From Tanypteryx hageni (taxonomy: Eukaryota; Arthropoda; Insecta; Odonata; Petaluridae), in contig CM054117.1 of assembly GCA_028673005.1 (NCBI GenBank), positions 51,395,870 to 51,459,869 of the forward strand: a DNA stretch of 64,000 nucleotides. The letters run 5' to 3'. This document shows positions 46,601 through 59,900 of the stretch, one piece after another. Position 1 is the first letter of the stretch. Each line of letters begins with the position of its first letter. Position numbers and translations under genes: made by a program. The notes beneath the pieces were generated by a model, which worked only from the letters and a program-made list of their open reading frames with translations, searched no databases and had not been told where the DNA came from.

Positions 46601-49600
46601 TAACCCGAGCTCCAGGCGCCTCACATAAAACAATCTGCCAAATGCACGGAATGTCCCCAACCAATCGGCCGTAAAATTCCTATGTCGCTTTAAGGGGAGA
46701 GAAGAAATATAAAAGAGACGCAAAATCGTCCGGAGATCGCCAGACCGTGGAGATACGCGTGTAGCCAGATCAATCCCTCTCTCTTCCCCTGGAATATTTT
46801 CCCATACGACCCGTCGCACAATAGGCGAGACACCCAAGGCAACGGTCTCACCTCAACGCTGCACAAGAGACCACACCTCGCCCCCCCCTCCCCATCCTAA
46901 CTCCTATGCTTCCCCACCTCCCCGTCCCGATGCATGCCTCGGCGCCCCGGACGCTTCTTTTCCCATCCCCAAAGGACTTCTCCGCTCTTGGTTATTCCTG
47001 GCTCGTGGTGCGTCGCCACGGAAACCTTTTCCAGAATTTTTTATCGACGGACGCGGATCGGAGGGCATTGCGTGCCAGGGCTTCGAGCGGAATTCACCCC
47101 CGGGAGATTCCAACGGGCGCACGTCACCGGAGTACACTTCTCGTGAAAGTTCGACTTGCTATACCCTCGCTTCCCGATCGATTTTTTTTTCTATTCCGCG
47201 TGGACGAATGAGCTCGAGAAATTCTTCGCTGCCACCAAATCGAATTGGGGATGCCCACCTATGGTTGTAGAATCTGATATTAACTTGTGGCGAAAGCCTA
47301 AAAATACGCCGCGAGGATTATGACGATGTACACCATTGGTCTCCATAGTGCCGCACCTGATAGTTGGAGTGACGAAAAAAACTTCAAATAAATGTATCAA
47401 CAATTTGTAAATGTTTATAGATCATTAGGTTAACAATATTTCTTCTAATAATTTGATGATGATATGATAGCGACGAACTAATGCGTTCAAACGTTGTGAT
47501 ATCAGTATGAATATATTATAAATGCAGCCTTGTTTCAAGGTAGGAGTGTCCGTTTATCGTTTATCTTGGAAAGGTCACCGCGGTTACAACAATACTGTAT
47601 AAGCTTAATATATCAAAATGGAAGGGACAAAATAATTTGGCATTTCGTTTTATGTATGTTCACAATAAATACGATTGCCAAAATCTGATTGAGACGTCGT
47701 TATGGCTGGTCCGTGTACAATGAAAGTACAACTGGCAACAAATTTTAAAAAATATTATCAATATGCTATTGAACTGTTTATAGAACTCCTCAATGTTCAA
47801 TTAAGACAGGAAGACTATAAATATTTCTGCGATTTTTTATTTTAAAAATAAAGCAATAGAAACTCCTTATGTTTATTTGCTACGTTCATTCGATTGAGTA
47901 CTAATATGTACTGTTAATCTAATTTATTTAATGACTACATGTGATGATAAAAATCGGTCTGCGAATAAAAAACGCGCGCTTATAGGCAACACTCAGATGG
48001 GCTTGATTAGAAGTTTGAGAATTACTGGTTTAAGCCATGGATGGAAAAACTTTTTCTATGCTCGATTCCAGAAACCTATCCTACATTGAGGTGGCGTACA
48101 TTGCACTATTTTAAACCATTATCCGGTCGGATAAATGCCCCTACAGTCTCAATGCCAGAGCTTTTATTTTGTCGTAAATGAGGTGTGAGGCGAAGCGCGA
48201 CGCATGCATAAGGATCTTCCTCATCCGAGTCAATTCTCACGTTGGAATTGACGCATTTCTTTGAAGGAAATTGTTATTTGCACGAAAGAAGCAAGCAAAT
48301 CTTTACATCGATGTGGCGGGTTATAGTTTCGTAGAATAGATGGACAAAGTGTTCTACGAACCAAAAGATAAAGTTAATCTAGTTAAATAAAAGTTAAATC
48401 TTCCATTCAGCTAAAAGGGCAGCAATTTATCGGATGCTTCACTCTTACTCTAGGTTATGTTTTATGAAGTTCAATGACCGTAATTTACATGCTCCCCCTA
48501 CATACCTACAATCGAGCTCATCGTGTTCCAGGAATTCCATTCATAATGACCGCAGAAATGGTTCTCGCAATTATCATAATCATCTATTGCTAAATATTTC
48601 GTGAAAATTTGCAGATTTAGACACCTTTGTTATTATCATTACTATTTTAAACATATTGATTATTCGATAATATTCATGAAAATTTTTATAATTCTGAACT
48701 GATTAAGCTTTCAATGCTAATAAGCACAAAACTTATTTGAACTTCGAAATTGATTAATCAAATTGATACAACCCAGAAACCTACGCCACCAGATAAACAC
48801 AACGAATATATCATGGCTTCGCCAGTTTAAACTGTTAAATAGGAAGCGTCGATCAATGTCTATACGCATATCTAGCAAAAATTATCAAACTTGAAACATA
48901 TTATCCACGTTCCTAATTGGGTGCCATGTCATTCATAACAGTTAACAAAGCTGGCAGCGCAAAAGTTTCACTCTTATTAAGTCTTTTGAAGATATTTTTT
49001 GCGAATTTCTTCAAGTAGACCATAACTGTTTATCCTAATATTCAAGATCGCTGTTCAGGCACTTCATTTTCAGTGTTCCAAAAGTTAAATTTTGATCAAG
49101 TCAGAATCATAAAAAAGGAGAACCGCGAATTTTGCCCAGGCGCGCTTGTTTTATTCCAACGTTTCTGCGACGAGATGAGAAATACTACGCGTCAGCCTTT
49201 TCCTTGCTCTCGGACGAATCAATCGCCAACGAGCGGTAAATTAAAGTAAAAAATATATTAATACGTGCACGTTAATTTCAAACACTTTCCACGGGAATTA
49301 AACGAATTCATAAATTAAAGCTACATAAAATTATCAAATAAACTTATATACGAAATAGTTTTTCCTATTGGTCACGACACGAACACCTCCACCTAACGCT
49401 CCCCTTCCCTCCCCCTTCTCTCCCTCCCGTCTCCCTCCAACTTGATCCTCACGCTCGTCCAAACGCTTCCGCGTTAAAAGTATTCCGTTCGTTCGTTCTC
49501 CTTAAAGGTGGACTACATTCTGTTAGCAAATGTTTCTCTCTCGTTATCATCGGATGATCGCGGGAAATTATACCGTAGTTCCTAACCACACTAAACGCTG

Positions 49601-50559
49601 CAAATCACGCGTGTCAATGAATTGGTTCGCCTATTGTAAGTGCTCGCTGCTCGGGAGCCATCGAACCTGGAAACGTTCGTAAAACTTTATTTTTTGATAT
49701 CGGTTATCCGAGTAACGGTGATAGCATACACATCTGCGTACCTGAACGAAAATTATAATACTTTCACGCTAAATATTATCGATGGAAGAGGAAGAGAAGT
49801 GAGGGTGAGAGATACGGAGGGGGGCTGTGTATAGCGAGAAGGTTCTCAGCAACATCGACGTTCAAACTGGAAATTGTTGGGAAAGAGATCAGATTAAAGA
49901 AAAACGCATCGATCAGAGGAATTGCGACTAGCGACCTATACGGACGACAAAAATCAAGGAAGCAGCTTGTACGAACAAGTCCTCGGGTTTCTTTGCAGTC
50001 ACAGATTAAAAGGTTAACGAGTCTAGGAACAAGAAATTTTTAAAGGTCTTTTAGGCAGAAAGCTGCTGATATTAGGCTGAGGAGGAAGTGAAAATGTGGA
50101 CGTGGTCAGGCTGAAAGTAAGCAAAGGGGATTACAAAACAGAATAAGTAGAATAACGCGATTGAAACTATAGCTATAATAATATAATATTAATAATAACT
50201 CTACTGTTTGTAAACTTTGAACTCCCTCTGTAGCTTTTAAAGCCTTATCAGAACTCAACGGCTCATTTATGAGGTACGCGATTTGCGTCGTGGAAAATAT
50301 TCACGGATTCCGAGAGGATGTCTTTGTTACTTATGCAATCTCTTTACAAAACATATTTATTTACTTACAATCGTTGCAGGTTGGCTACTGGCCAGGTGGC
50401 AACGCCACATCAATTATAGTCATGTATTTAAAATATAATGTGAAATCCAATTTATAAAAGAATTTTAAGCGTATTAAAAACATGTATCGTGCTTATACAC
50501 AGTAGTCCAAATAATCTCAATTATTTTAAAAATTATTATATTAATAATCATGTTACTTT
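43636..50559. other. Long stretch without a supportable gene
   Basis: Holds a fragment of the 153-bp repeat family (44000-44110), poly-C tracts (45603-45613, 46879-46887) and GC-rich blocks at 45340-45500, 45700-45960 and 46840-47220. In these blocks both strands have overlapping short frames without motifs. A pyrimidine-rich tract sits at 49395-49440. Confidence 0.4.
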
Positions 50560-51360
50560 TTCCACTATGCTTCAATAGCCTGTACCCTCGGAGCCGAAGT
50601 TTTCGAGGTTCATGGTAGGCCTTCACGGCTACCGTAGCGGGCCCGGGGCCCACGAAGTCCCCACCGTACTTCACCCTAACAAGCATTCACTCTACTTCCT
50701 CCGGCTCCATCGTTACCTTCCAAAAAACATTCACATTTTTTCTTAAATTGTTTGAGCGATTTAGGAAATGACTTAAAGATTTCCTCAGGTAACTCATTCC
50801 ACTCACAAATTCCTCGATTTAGGAAGGACTTCTTGGCGGCGTCAGTTTTTTGCAGCCTATATTTAATTTTGTATCTATGGTCATTTTTCCAGATGTAGTT
50901 AGGTTTCTATATCCCAATTAATAAATTTTCCCATTCCCCTTCTTTATTTAATATTTTAAATATCCCAAATAGCCTATTTTTTCTCCTTCTATTTTCCAAT
51001 GATTCCCAACCTAGCGAATTTATCATTTCTGCTACACTTTCAATCTTCTTATGCTTCCCCAGCACGTATCTGGCAGCCTTTCTTTGTGCCTTTTCTAACT
51101 TTTTTATCAGCTCCACTTCGTACGGATCCCATACATTCGTAGAATATTCCAATATTGGTCTTATAATGGATTTATACGCTAATTCTTTTGTGGCTTTGCC
51201 GCTCCCCTTGAGGATCCTCATCGCCCAATGTAAGGACTTATATGCCTTTCCCACAGCATGATCGATATGCTGTCCCCGCCCAAAATTAGCTGAGATATTT
51301 ATTCCTAAATATTTGCAGTACTCACTTTTAGGAATGTCGTCACCCATTTGCTCATATTGC
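50560..51360 (-). pseudogene. LINE fragment of a second lineage (RT thumb/C-terminus)
   Basis: The minus strand from 51347 reads YCKYLGINISANF, then KSIIRPILEYSTNVWDPYE and KLEKAQRKAARYVLGKHKK, then LGWESLENRRRKNRL, and stops at 50907. Beyond the stop the similarity continues (FLNRGICEWNELPEEIFKSF) to about 50720. These are the C-terminal regions of non-LTR ORF2 proteins. The sequence differs clearly from the LINE at 15393 and 19512. The catalytic palm is missing, so it is a 5'-truncated dead copy. No A-rich or hexamer tail was recognised. Confidence 0.85.
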
Positions 51361-54300
51361 CTACATTCCTTAACTCTTCTTTTAGTAAAGTAAAAATGTC
51401 CACCACGAACTTACACACTAACGAAGTAATTTTGTATCCTTTTTCCGTAAAAAAAATCGCAAAAGGAATACAAAACCACTAGAGGAAGTAATATGCCATG
51501 GTGATTTGACTCCTTGTAACCATTGCAACATATGCCTCTAAATTAAGTTGAAACACTGGAAATGAAAGGGAGAATACGGAATGTTAGAAAGAAATTGAAG
51601 ACATAAATAATGGCGAATAAGGAAAACCAAATTCTTATAAACAGAGTGGAAAGGAAAATTCGGTCGATCGTTTTGAAGAGGAAGATTTAAGTGGACGTTT
51701 AAAGAGAAGAAAGCACGAATTCTGTGGAAGAGCTGATATTAATTCCAACATATACTTTTTTATCCTAGATGACATATCAAACACATTTACAAAAATAAAA
51801 AGTGAATTTTGGTCGGATACCTATAAAATATTTGTTCTGATGACAGTTAAAGACATTTCAAAGCATGTAAGCTCATATGCAGAACAACAGCAGCGGGAAA
51901 GGTTACATTGGCACGAAATTTATATTTTTTGGTAGGAAAAGGTGCGCGATGGAAATATTGAGGTATTACAATCTCGACAAATTGAATTTCCTATATCTTA
52001 GCAGTCTTAGATTTCTCCAAGGAAAATTTCACAGAGAGCGAGTCCAAAAGAATAATGTAGAGTGAGAGAGCTGGTCGGGGGAATTACGCCAAGGAACACA
52101 TCTAGCGAAAAATGAGGACACTGGAAAAGGATAAGAAATTTACGAATAAAACGTTACGTATAGTACGACGAAGATATTGAAGGATTATCGAAAGACAAAG
52201 GAAACCTGAGAAGTCGATAAATGAAAGAAATAAAGCTTATTCAGCTTAGAAGGTATTACCCGAGACCTGAGCATTTGTTGATGGATAATTGAGGAATTAC
52301 GTTAGATAGGCCATGTACGAAAAGGTTCGATAATGCGAAAAACTAGGGAAGTATTTCACAGAATAGAATTACGGACAAGCTGTTTATTTATTTTTCTGAG
52401 GATTTGATGAGAATTGGTTGGCATATACCATCGCACAAATGTCATCCAAAGCCAGAGAAATACGTGCCTCGACCGTGCACTCGGCTTCAGGAAGTCCATG
52501 ATAGAGATGCCAAAGGATAAAAGGATAATACATAGCCCATCGGAAACTCGGAAATGCAAACCTCGCGAACGGCGAGATACGGGGAGGTAGTGGACTAGCA
52601 TTAATTTCTAATAGAGTAGGACCAAAATGTAGGAGAAAACTTTTTCGTTCGCGATTCAGCATTTATTCGTTCATTACGACCATATCAATGTACATTTTTT
52701 ATCGATCAGTACCAATTTGGACGTATTAATGTTCCATATATAAAGCTTTCGACAGAGTATAGGTAATAAAACATCGGAAATATAAATAATTTGTTAGGAA
52801 TTCAAGCTGACTAACTTCATGGCGTACTCATGTTGGTTCAGTTATGTCCTCCTATAAAGCAAATAATGGAGAGCTAGAGAACACAGCCACTTCATAACGT
52901 TCCATATTACCCCATTGAATCAGGTACTGTGGAATATTAATGAGATAGCAGTGGAAATATAGATGAAGCCAGAACTGTATGCCCGGAACATTCGGTAAGG
53001 AAGATTTACTCAGTGCGCGGATTCAATAGATATTTCAACATCCTGAATTACTTATCGACAAACTGGACCGAGCTTTGTGTCATTAGACTATCTAAAACGG
53101 AATGGTGAAGTTCTTGGCTCAAAAATATCTTTCTATTTTGATGGGAAAATCAGTAGCAAAAAAATTCGAAGATGATATCTCATAACTAGAGCGATCAACA
53201 AACCGATCACTTTTTACGTTATTAGTTTTTCATGACCTTTTTCGGGAGAACTTGGAAAGAAAAACGACAGTCCCTTGTTAATTCACATCAACGCTATACT
53301 CTCTATTTTAGATCCATTGCATGTAAGCAAAAATTCTAGAAATAGCATAAATCTTTTAATATAATTGATTTGAAGGATTAAAATACGGGTTTCCCTTTCT
53401 TTAAGTGGGTTTGCTTTATGCGAATTCGCTGTTATTCGACAAACTTACTGCTACCGGAATTTCTTTTTATGCGTCTTTGATTCGCTCATATGCGGCTACG
53501 CGGCCAGTGCATTACAAATGCAAGAAAGTTCTCCACTACACCACAAGGCGACCATTCAGTCTCTCATTGACTCTTATGCTTTGCTTATTAGTACTACAGT
53601 AAAAGAGATGAGAGTGGAGCGGATATTGTAGAGTGGATATGAGACGGAGTTTTTTAGTGTTACTTTATGAGCACACATGAGAAATTTTGTCTCCTTGCCC
53701 GCGGAACTTGGGTTGGGCAAAGAAAACCATCCAGCACTTAAAACCTCCACTATTATGTCACTCACAACAGCCACCACTTGTGCTCGTCTGCCTCCTTTTA
53801 TAATTTAGTGTTAATTGTTTTAAGTATGTATTTAGCGCACAATAATTCGTTATGGAGCGAAAGAAGAGCGTCTTTGAGGGGAATTGGGATTGCTTGTGTA
53901 TAGAGTTGCAAGGTGTCCGGTACTTGGGAAATAATTAAAAGGTTATACCGGCCATAAATGCATATTTTCTCGCTCGCTTCGCCCATTCGACACCTGCGTC
54001 CGGTATTTTTGGAGAAGCCACCTGGCAACCCTACATGTGGAATGTATTCCTATCTTTTACATGTAAATATAGGTTCTGTTTATGCGAATTCGCTTTATGC
54101 GTCACTTTCTGAATGGGTATAGTAAAAACAAAATAGTTTAATTTTTTACTATGTGAGGTAACAACAAAATTTAAACGAAAATAATAGTTGAAAGTTTAAT
54201 TTAAGTTAATAAACGACTTAACAGAACTTTTCATTAAGTGTCGCGTTAAGCTGAAATAGTTAATAATGGAACGCAAATAGAAGTTTATTAATTAGCTTTA

Positions 54301-57300
54301 ATAAATTTCTCTACCTGTAAGAGGTTGTTTTCTTTTGAATTATATAATTAACTCATATAATAAATCAATCATGCAATTTTGTTTTTAGTATGTATATTCA
54401 TTGTGAGACACCCTGTACCGTTCAGAAGACAAATTGAGAATTCTGAGTTAATGAAAAACGTGAACGATAATTGAAATGTCCCCGGGAAATATTTTATGGT
54501 AGACTTTTGAGGCAATGAAATGTAACGTGAGCGAGGAAATGTCTTTGGATTGCTTGCGAAACGTGAAGTCATGAATGTAAGGCAAGCTATAGCATACGGA
54601 AAGATTGGAGGGGGTTAAATCACATGAGATATGATGATCCGAACACGGAAGTTAATTTAGAGACGGTCCTAATTCAAGTAAAAAAAAATTTCGATCGACG
54701 GCATTAAAAGATTCAAAAAGAGGTGTTATGATTAAAGGTGTGCGTGCGAAAGTAACGAACTTGAGGCGCAGGGTTGAAAACGAGGAGGTCGTAGAACTTG
54801 GCAAGTTAATATTTACGTTTTAGCTGGGCTAAAATATATCCAGAGCGTCGAAGGTACCGTTCAATACATAAAATTAAATCTTTGTGTAACGTAACGAATT
54901 TATTGGCATAATTCTCGCACATTAATGTTTAGATGTGACGGAAAGTAGTAAGTGTCAATCCTGGCGTAAACCCCAGGGCACAGTTTCTCCATGTAAAACA
55001 CAGTTTCAATAAAATTATCGAAGAAATTTTTCCGAGAAAGAAGTATCTGGGATGCATGTCGAAATAAAAAATACTATTTCAATGTGCGTTATGAAATGAC
55101 TTGAAAGTCAAAAATTACAATGTCCCGAATGAATAAAAATTGAGCTTAATTAATGCTTTCACATAAAAATTTCAGCATTTTGAAGCAAAAGTTTAATTTG
55201 AGTTGAATAAAAAATAGCATCTGCTTCTGCTCAAAAAAAATAAATTATGCTTATTCTCAAAAATTTCTTGTAGCAAATGCATAAAAAAGTGTGAATAATA
55301 CCCTGCTTATGCGAAATTCTTTTGGTATGTGCTTTGCATTTTTTAAGGTAGATGAGGGGCTCACTAAAAATTTTTCAAGTTCGTTTTTTTATATTTAGGT
55401 GATCATTTTACAGAAATGAGTGATTTGTGATTCCACGAAAGGTGAAAAATATATGAAATTGACGAATGTCAAAGACTAATGATTATAAAAATTTAAACCT
55501 TTTCATAAAAGAAAATGTCAAACGTATTTCAAATCTGTTTGTAGGACAAAATCAATAGAAGCTATTCGTTATAAGTTAAAATAAAATGAATTTTAAAACT
55601 ATATTACTTAAAATTTATGATGAAACTATCACATTCAACTCACTTATCTCTTAAATGTTAACAAAAACAACAAGAAAGGGAATTTACATAAGGTGCTTTT
55701 TCTTTAAAAAATATTAGAAACTAACTAACTAATTACACGGGCTTTGCCCCGAGGTTAATAGTTTCGAATTTTTTATGCTCGTTTCACTCGCCTAATATTT
55801 CCATTCGAAGTCAAGGCATTCACAAGATAAGAGCCCAGTATTCCCTCTTAATTATTATATTGACTCGCTGCCGCTCTCCTATACTAATAATATCCTTGTG
55901 TAAAAGCAAGCAAAAAATCGAATAAGCTAAGCGATGAATGAATATATGTATATCAAAAATGATATATTCTATCATTTTCAGATATACGACAATACATTGT
56001 TCAATCGTGAACAAGTTAAATATTGATTTAAATTTGATATTTTGCATAGAATATTCAAACAAAATGTGTAATTTTACAAAAGAATTAACGCGGGCCTCTA
56101 GTCAGGGCTTGGTTAGTATGGCACCCTCCTCCCCCTTCCAAAAAATCAAAATTCCTGCCCTGGGGTACACATCCTCAGGGTCTCTTAGTAAGTGTACCAA
56201 GTTTTAAGTTCTAAGTGTCTTAGTTTTTGAGAAATAATGTAGGGCAGCGTTTCCCTACCGTTGGTTCGCGTACCCCTAGGGTTCTACAATTCTTACCAAT
56301 ATATCTTAATTTCTTTCAAATTAGTTACATGGTTTTATTTTCAATTTTTTCTTACGCTTCAAGAACTATATTTGAATTTTACAGTGCGCTAACCAGACAC
56401 TGCTGACAACATCAGAGATTCTGATTTAATTGTGAACGTTTACATACCATGTGCTATATAAACTTTTTATTTTTCATGAATTAAACGCGTTCAAAAAGAT
56501 TTTTTTTACAAAATTTACTCTGCATTTTTAATGGTTCGCCGCCAAAACTGTTGCAGGGGTTCTCAGAGGTAAAAGGTTAATCCAAGAGGCTCGCGACGAG
56601 AAATAGGTTAGCTCAAGGGGTTCGTGAAGTGAGAAGGGTTGGGTTCGCCGATCGTCCGCGGAACATACAAATTTGGCCACTGTACAAGAAATTTTGATGC
56701 AACAGTTTCATTAATATGTTACCCAGAATTAAAATAAAAGGAAATTGGATCTGAAATAGTAAATTAACCTGAACTGAAGTTAATTTCAATGCAGTTCACA
56801 GTACTTGTATACTTAAAATTTTGCAATTTGAAATTATGGCTGCCCGGACGACGTTTTCCAGTTTTTTGGACCTCTGATAAAAAAGATTGAGAAGAAAACC
56901 TGATTTATGCATTCACACCACCTCGTTCTACACCTGTTACCTACTCATACGAGCTTCTTTTTTATCAGCATTTTCGTAATCTAACCATTAAAACCCCAAC
57001 ACGAGACGACTGTGAGTAATCGTTACACTCTTGATAGTTCTACTAAGCAAACCCAAAACTCCATTATGCATTAGCGACGATGTCAACCGCATCTAAGCGA
57101 TAACTAAGGAGACACGACACGGTTCTCAAAGAGGACGGGTTGAATAAGTTAACCCGATGGAGAAGATAGAAAAAATATCGCAAACGCGGAATAAATCGGG
57201 TTGGATTCCCTCTTTCTGGCTAGCTTTCCTCTCTTCCGTATTTAGCGCCCACGAGAGCGCACCGCTCGTATTTTTCTAGCGCTCCGTCTAACACCTGGAC

Positions 57301-58299
57301 GAAGACGTAGGCAAAAAAAAGCCAGGGAGCATGAAACACACGTAGAGAGTTCGCTGGAAAACTTAATTAATAAAAAAACATCAAAAGTAAGCTTAATGTT
57401 CAATTCACATTTGCACCAGTCCGTGTTAATCTTAAGTTTAAAGAAAAAGAAGATGGGAGAGAGAGAAATCACTGTCCCTCGCTCTGTGGTGGTTACCGTA
57501 TTAACCCGCATGTAAGTACATGATTTTCCAACCCTTTTCGCACTAAAACAGGGTATTTTATAGTAATGCCACTTCATTTTATGGCATCAGTGGTGGTTTT
57601 GATCCAAACACTAGTATTGATACGCGATATTAATTAGTTTTAAGCTGGCATGCAAGATTTATTTTCCATTTTTTTTTGTCGCCTGACTGCGGTTGAATCG
57701 TGTTAACGTAATGATGGAGAAATTATCCGGGAGAGAAGAACTGTTAATTTCTCCCTATAATTACGAGGATAGGTACGGGGGCTGATTCCGGTAATATATA
57801 TGTATATGTATTCGGTTTGTCGGTCCGTCCGTCTGTTAGTACAATATCTCTCAAATCCTGCAATTTAGATCCGCCAAATTTTCAGAATACTGTGATCTAC
57901 ACGAGGGCATGGTACAAATATGATGCATCTAGGATTAGCAGCTGGTGAGTAATCGGTGTCTTCTTCCGACCTCTTTGTCTCATTTTTATTTCACATAAAA
58001 AAGTATGATATCGGTGAAAGGCTTTATAAATTTACATTTCTACAGTTCTATAGCTGAAAGGCTAGGGTTTATATTTTTGAAAACAGAATTCAAATCCTTG
58101 CCGAAACAATTGTTTTTAATCCAAAAAAGGGGGAAAGTTTTTCGATTTTTAACAATGGGAAAATGGGAAATGAGTCCACTGGTGTTAAACGGGAAACATA
58201 TCATTACATGGCATTGACATAATGCTTTTAAATGATATCAACAAACTATACTACGAGGCCGATGACCTCAACCAAAGATGTAATCTCATGATGATGTCA
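51361..58299. other. Long stretch without a supportable gene
   Basis: Scattered frames (for example 52356-52662 minus) lack motifs. 56237 (CAGCGTTTCCCTACCGTTGG) may be a hAT end, but no partner end was found. A GTCC tract at 57822-57834 lies in a small repeat-like segment. Confidence 0.4.
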
Positions 58300-58957
58300 T
58301 AATCCATAAACAAGAAAAATAAACGACGCAATATACATTGCACAAACTTATCATGTACGTATATACGTTTGGTCGACTGTATATTCTTATAAAAGAAAAA
58401 CGCTTATAAATCAAAATTAACCGGAGTTTAGCGTATATTTTAATGCCAATGGACGATATTTAGTAATTTTTTGGCTTAGTTAGTATTATTTGTGACATCA
58501 GGCTGTACGTTTAGATGCATTTTAAACGAAATCCTTAGAGCCATTTTTGAGTGCATATATTGAATTTTGTTTCAAAATATCCTAGAATAAAGTACCCTTA
58601 ATTGTTGCGCAATATCGTTCATCTCTTCCGAGTATCTATTATGAATGATATTATCCATAAATATGGGATATAATTTGATTTAGTTTTACCGTATAGGCTG
58701 TAGTAAGATTTTGAATGGATCACGGCGGAGGCGTGACGTCATAAGGCTTAGATAAGGTAGCTTGGCGTAACTTGTAATGCCAGTGGACGCCCTACAGTGA
58801 TTTGAATGATATATGGTTTACGTAGTATTATTTGTGACATCAGGTTCTACAAATAAATTGATTTTAATCAAATTCTCTGGAGCCGTTTTTTAGTAAATCT
58901 AATTTTTCTAAAAATCGCCAAGAATAAACTACCCTTAATTTTTATGCAATATCATTT
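58300..58957 (-). repeat. Interspersed repeat R2, copy c (minus orientation)
   Basis: Reverse complement of R2 copies a and b: terminus AAATAAACGACGCAATATACAT, then two units marked by TTTGTGACATCAGG at 58489 and 58832 (~343 bp apart), and GCGGAGGCGTGACGTCATAA between. A third partial unit (CTTGGCGATTTTT rc) leads into R1. Confidence 0.85.
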
Positions 58958-59671
58958 TTATGAAAAACGATGTCGCCACCACATGACTTTCTCCATATTT
59001 GTAATATTTCTAAAAACTCCAAATAGGTTACGTAATAATAAATATTTTAAGAGACTGCGAGAAAATTTTAGACTTTACAAAGAACAGAAATAAACTCAAA
59101 CCATAGCCTTCTGATATGGGATATAGCCCTGGAGCTCCAACAATTAAGAAAAGAAAAAGGAGCGTTACTAAGATGTAACTAAGCGTCAATTGTTAACAAT
59201 GGTCGTCGGGTAGGTGGCGTGGTGATAGCAGTTAAAAATATAAGATAGCTCTTAAAAAATGCATTATATGGGTAAATATTTCAAACAAAAGTTATATAAA
59301 ATTTAATTTCCTACAACTTTTATTGCAATACATTTTTAAATTTGTTAAATATTAAGGCAAATATTAAAAAATAACGGATAAGTGACAAGAGTAAACACCC
59401 ACATCCGGTTGACCGATTTTTACCAAAAACTAACCAGTTCTTCTGACTTTTATAAAAATGTTAAATATAAAATTTCGCGTTGACCAGATTAATAGTTTTT
59501 GAGTTAGAAAATTCACAAAAAAGCTATCACATACACGCAGACATTATCGAGAAAAGGGTCAAAACGTGTTCAGGGGACCTCAAAAAGTGTATTTCCGTTT
59601 AAATCTCGAAATCGATTTTTTTCATGAATACAATACTTTCCCCTATACTACGTATGTGGAGAAAGTAAAAA
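58958..59671 (+). repeat. Interspersed repeat R1, copy C, with inverted termini
   Basis: This is the longest R1 copy. It opens with ATGACTTTCTCCATA and closes with ACGTATGTGGAGAAAGTAAA, so its ends are imperfect inverted repeats (ACTTTCTCCA...). This suggests a non-autonomous DNA element. It directly abuts the R2 repeat at 58300-58957. A second closing motif (ACGTATATGAGAAAGTAAAA) occurs at 59876-59895. No protein-coding region is seen. Confidence 0.7.
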
Positions 59672-59900
59672 AGGTAGGTATGCAAAAGATGATCAGTTTT
59701 ACAAATACAATATATCATTCGATTTGATGTACGCGCTTAGGCCCTAGAACAGACCGACAGACAGACAGACGGCATGTCGAAAACCACTTTTATGGACTCA
59801 GGGACACCTAAAACGTGTATTTCCATCAAAATCTCGAAGACGAATTTTTCACGATTACAATACTTGCTCAATATACTACGTATATGAGAAAGTAAAAAAG
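59672..59900 (-). repeat. R2-related segment after R1 copy C
   Basis: Reverse-complement match to 19160-19330: GACAGACAGACAGACGGCATG, ACCACTTTTATGGACTCAGG, ATACTACGTATATGAGAAAG. Confidence 0.75.

Noticed and set aside
46904..47211. Pro/Arg/Gly-rich frame near a GTGAGA donor-like site at 46846
   Set aside because: The preceding minus-strand frame has no protein-like pattern and the donor is weak.
45182..47403. GC-rich blocks with several 65-101-codon frames
   Set aside because: Frames conflict on both strands, there is no consistent splice signal, and poly-C/CpG composition explains the openness.
56237..56670. Possible hAT element beginning CAGCGTTTCCCTACCG
   Set aside because: No matching right terminus or target duplication was found, so it was not listed as an element.
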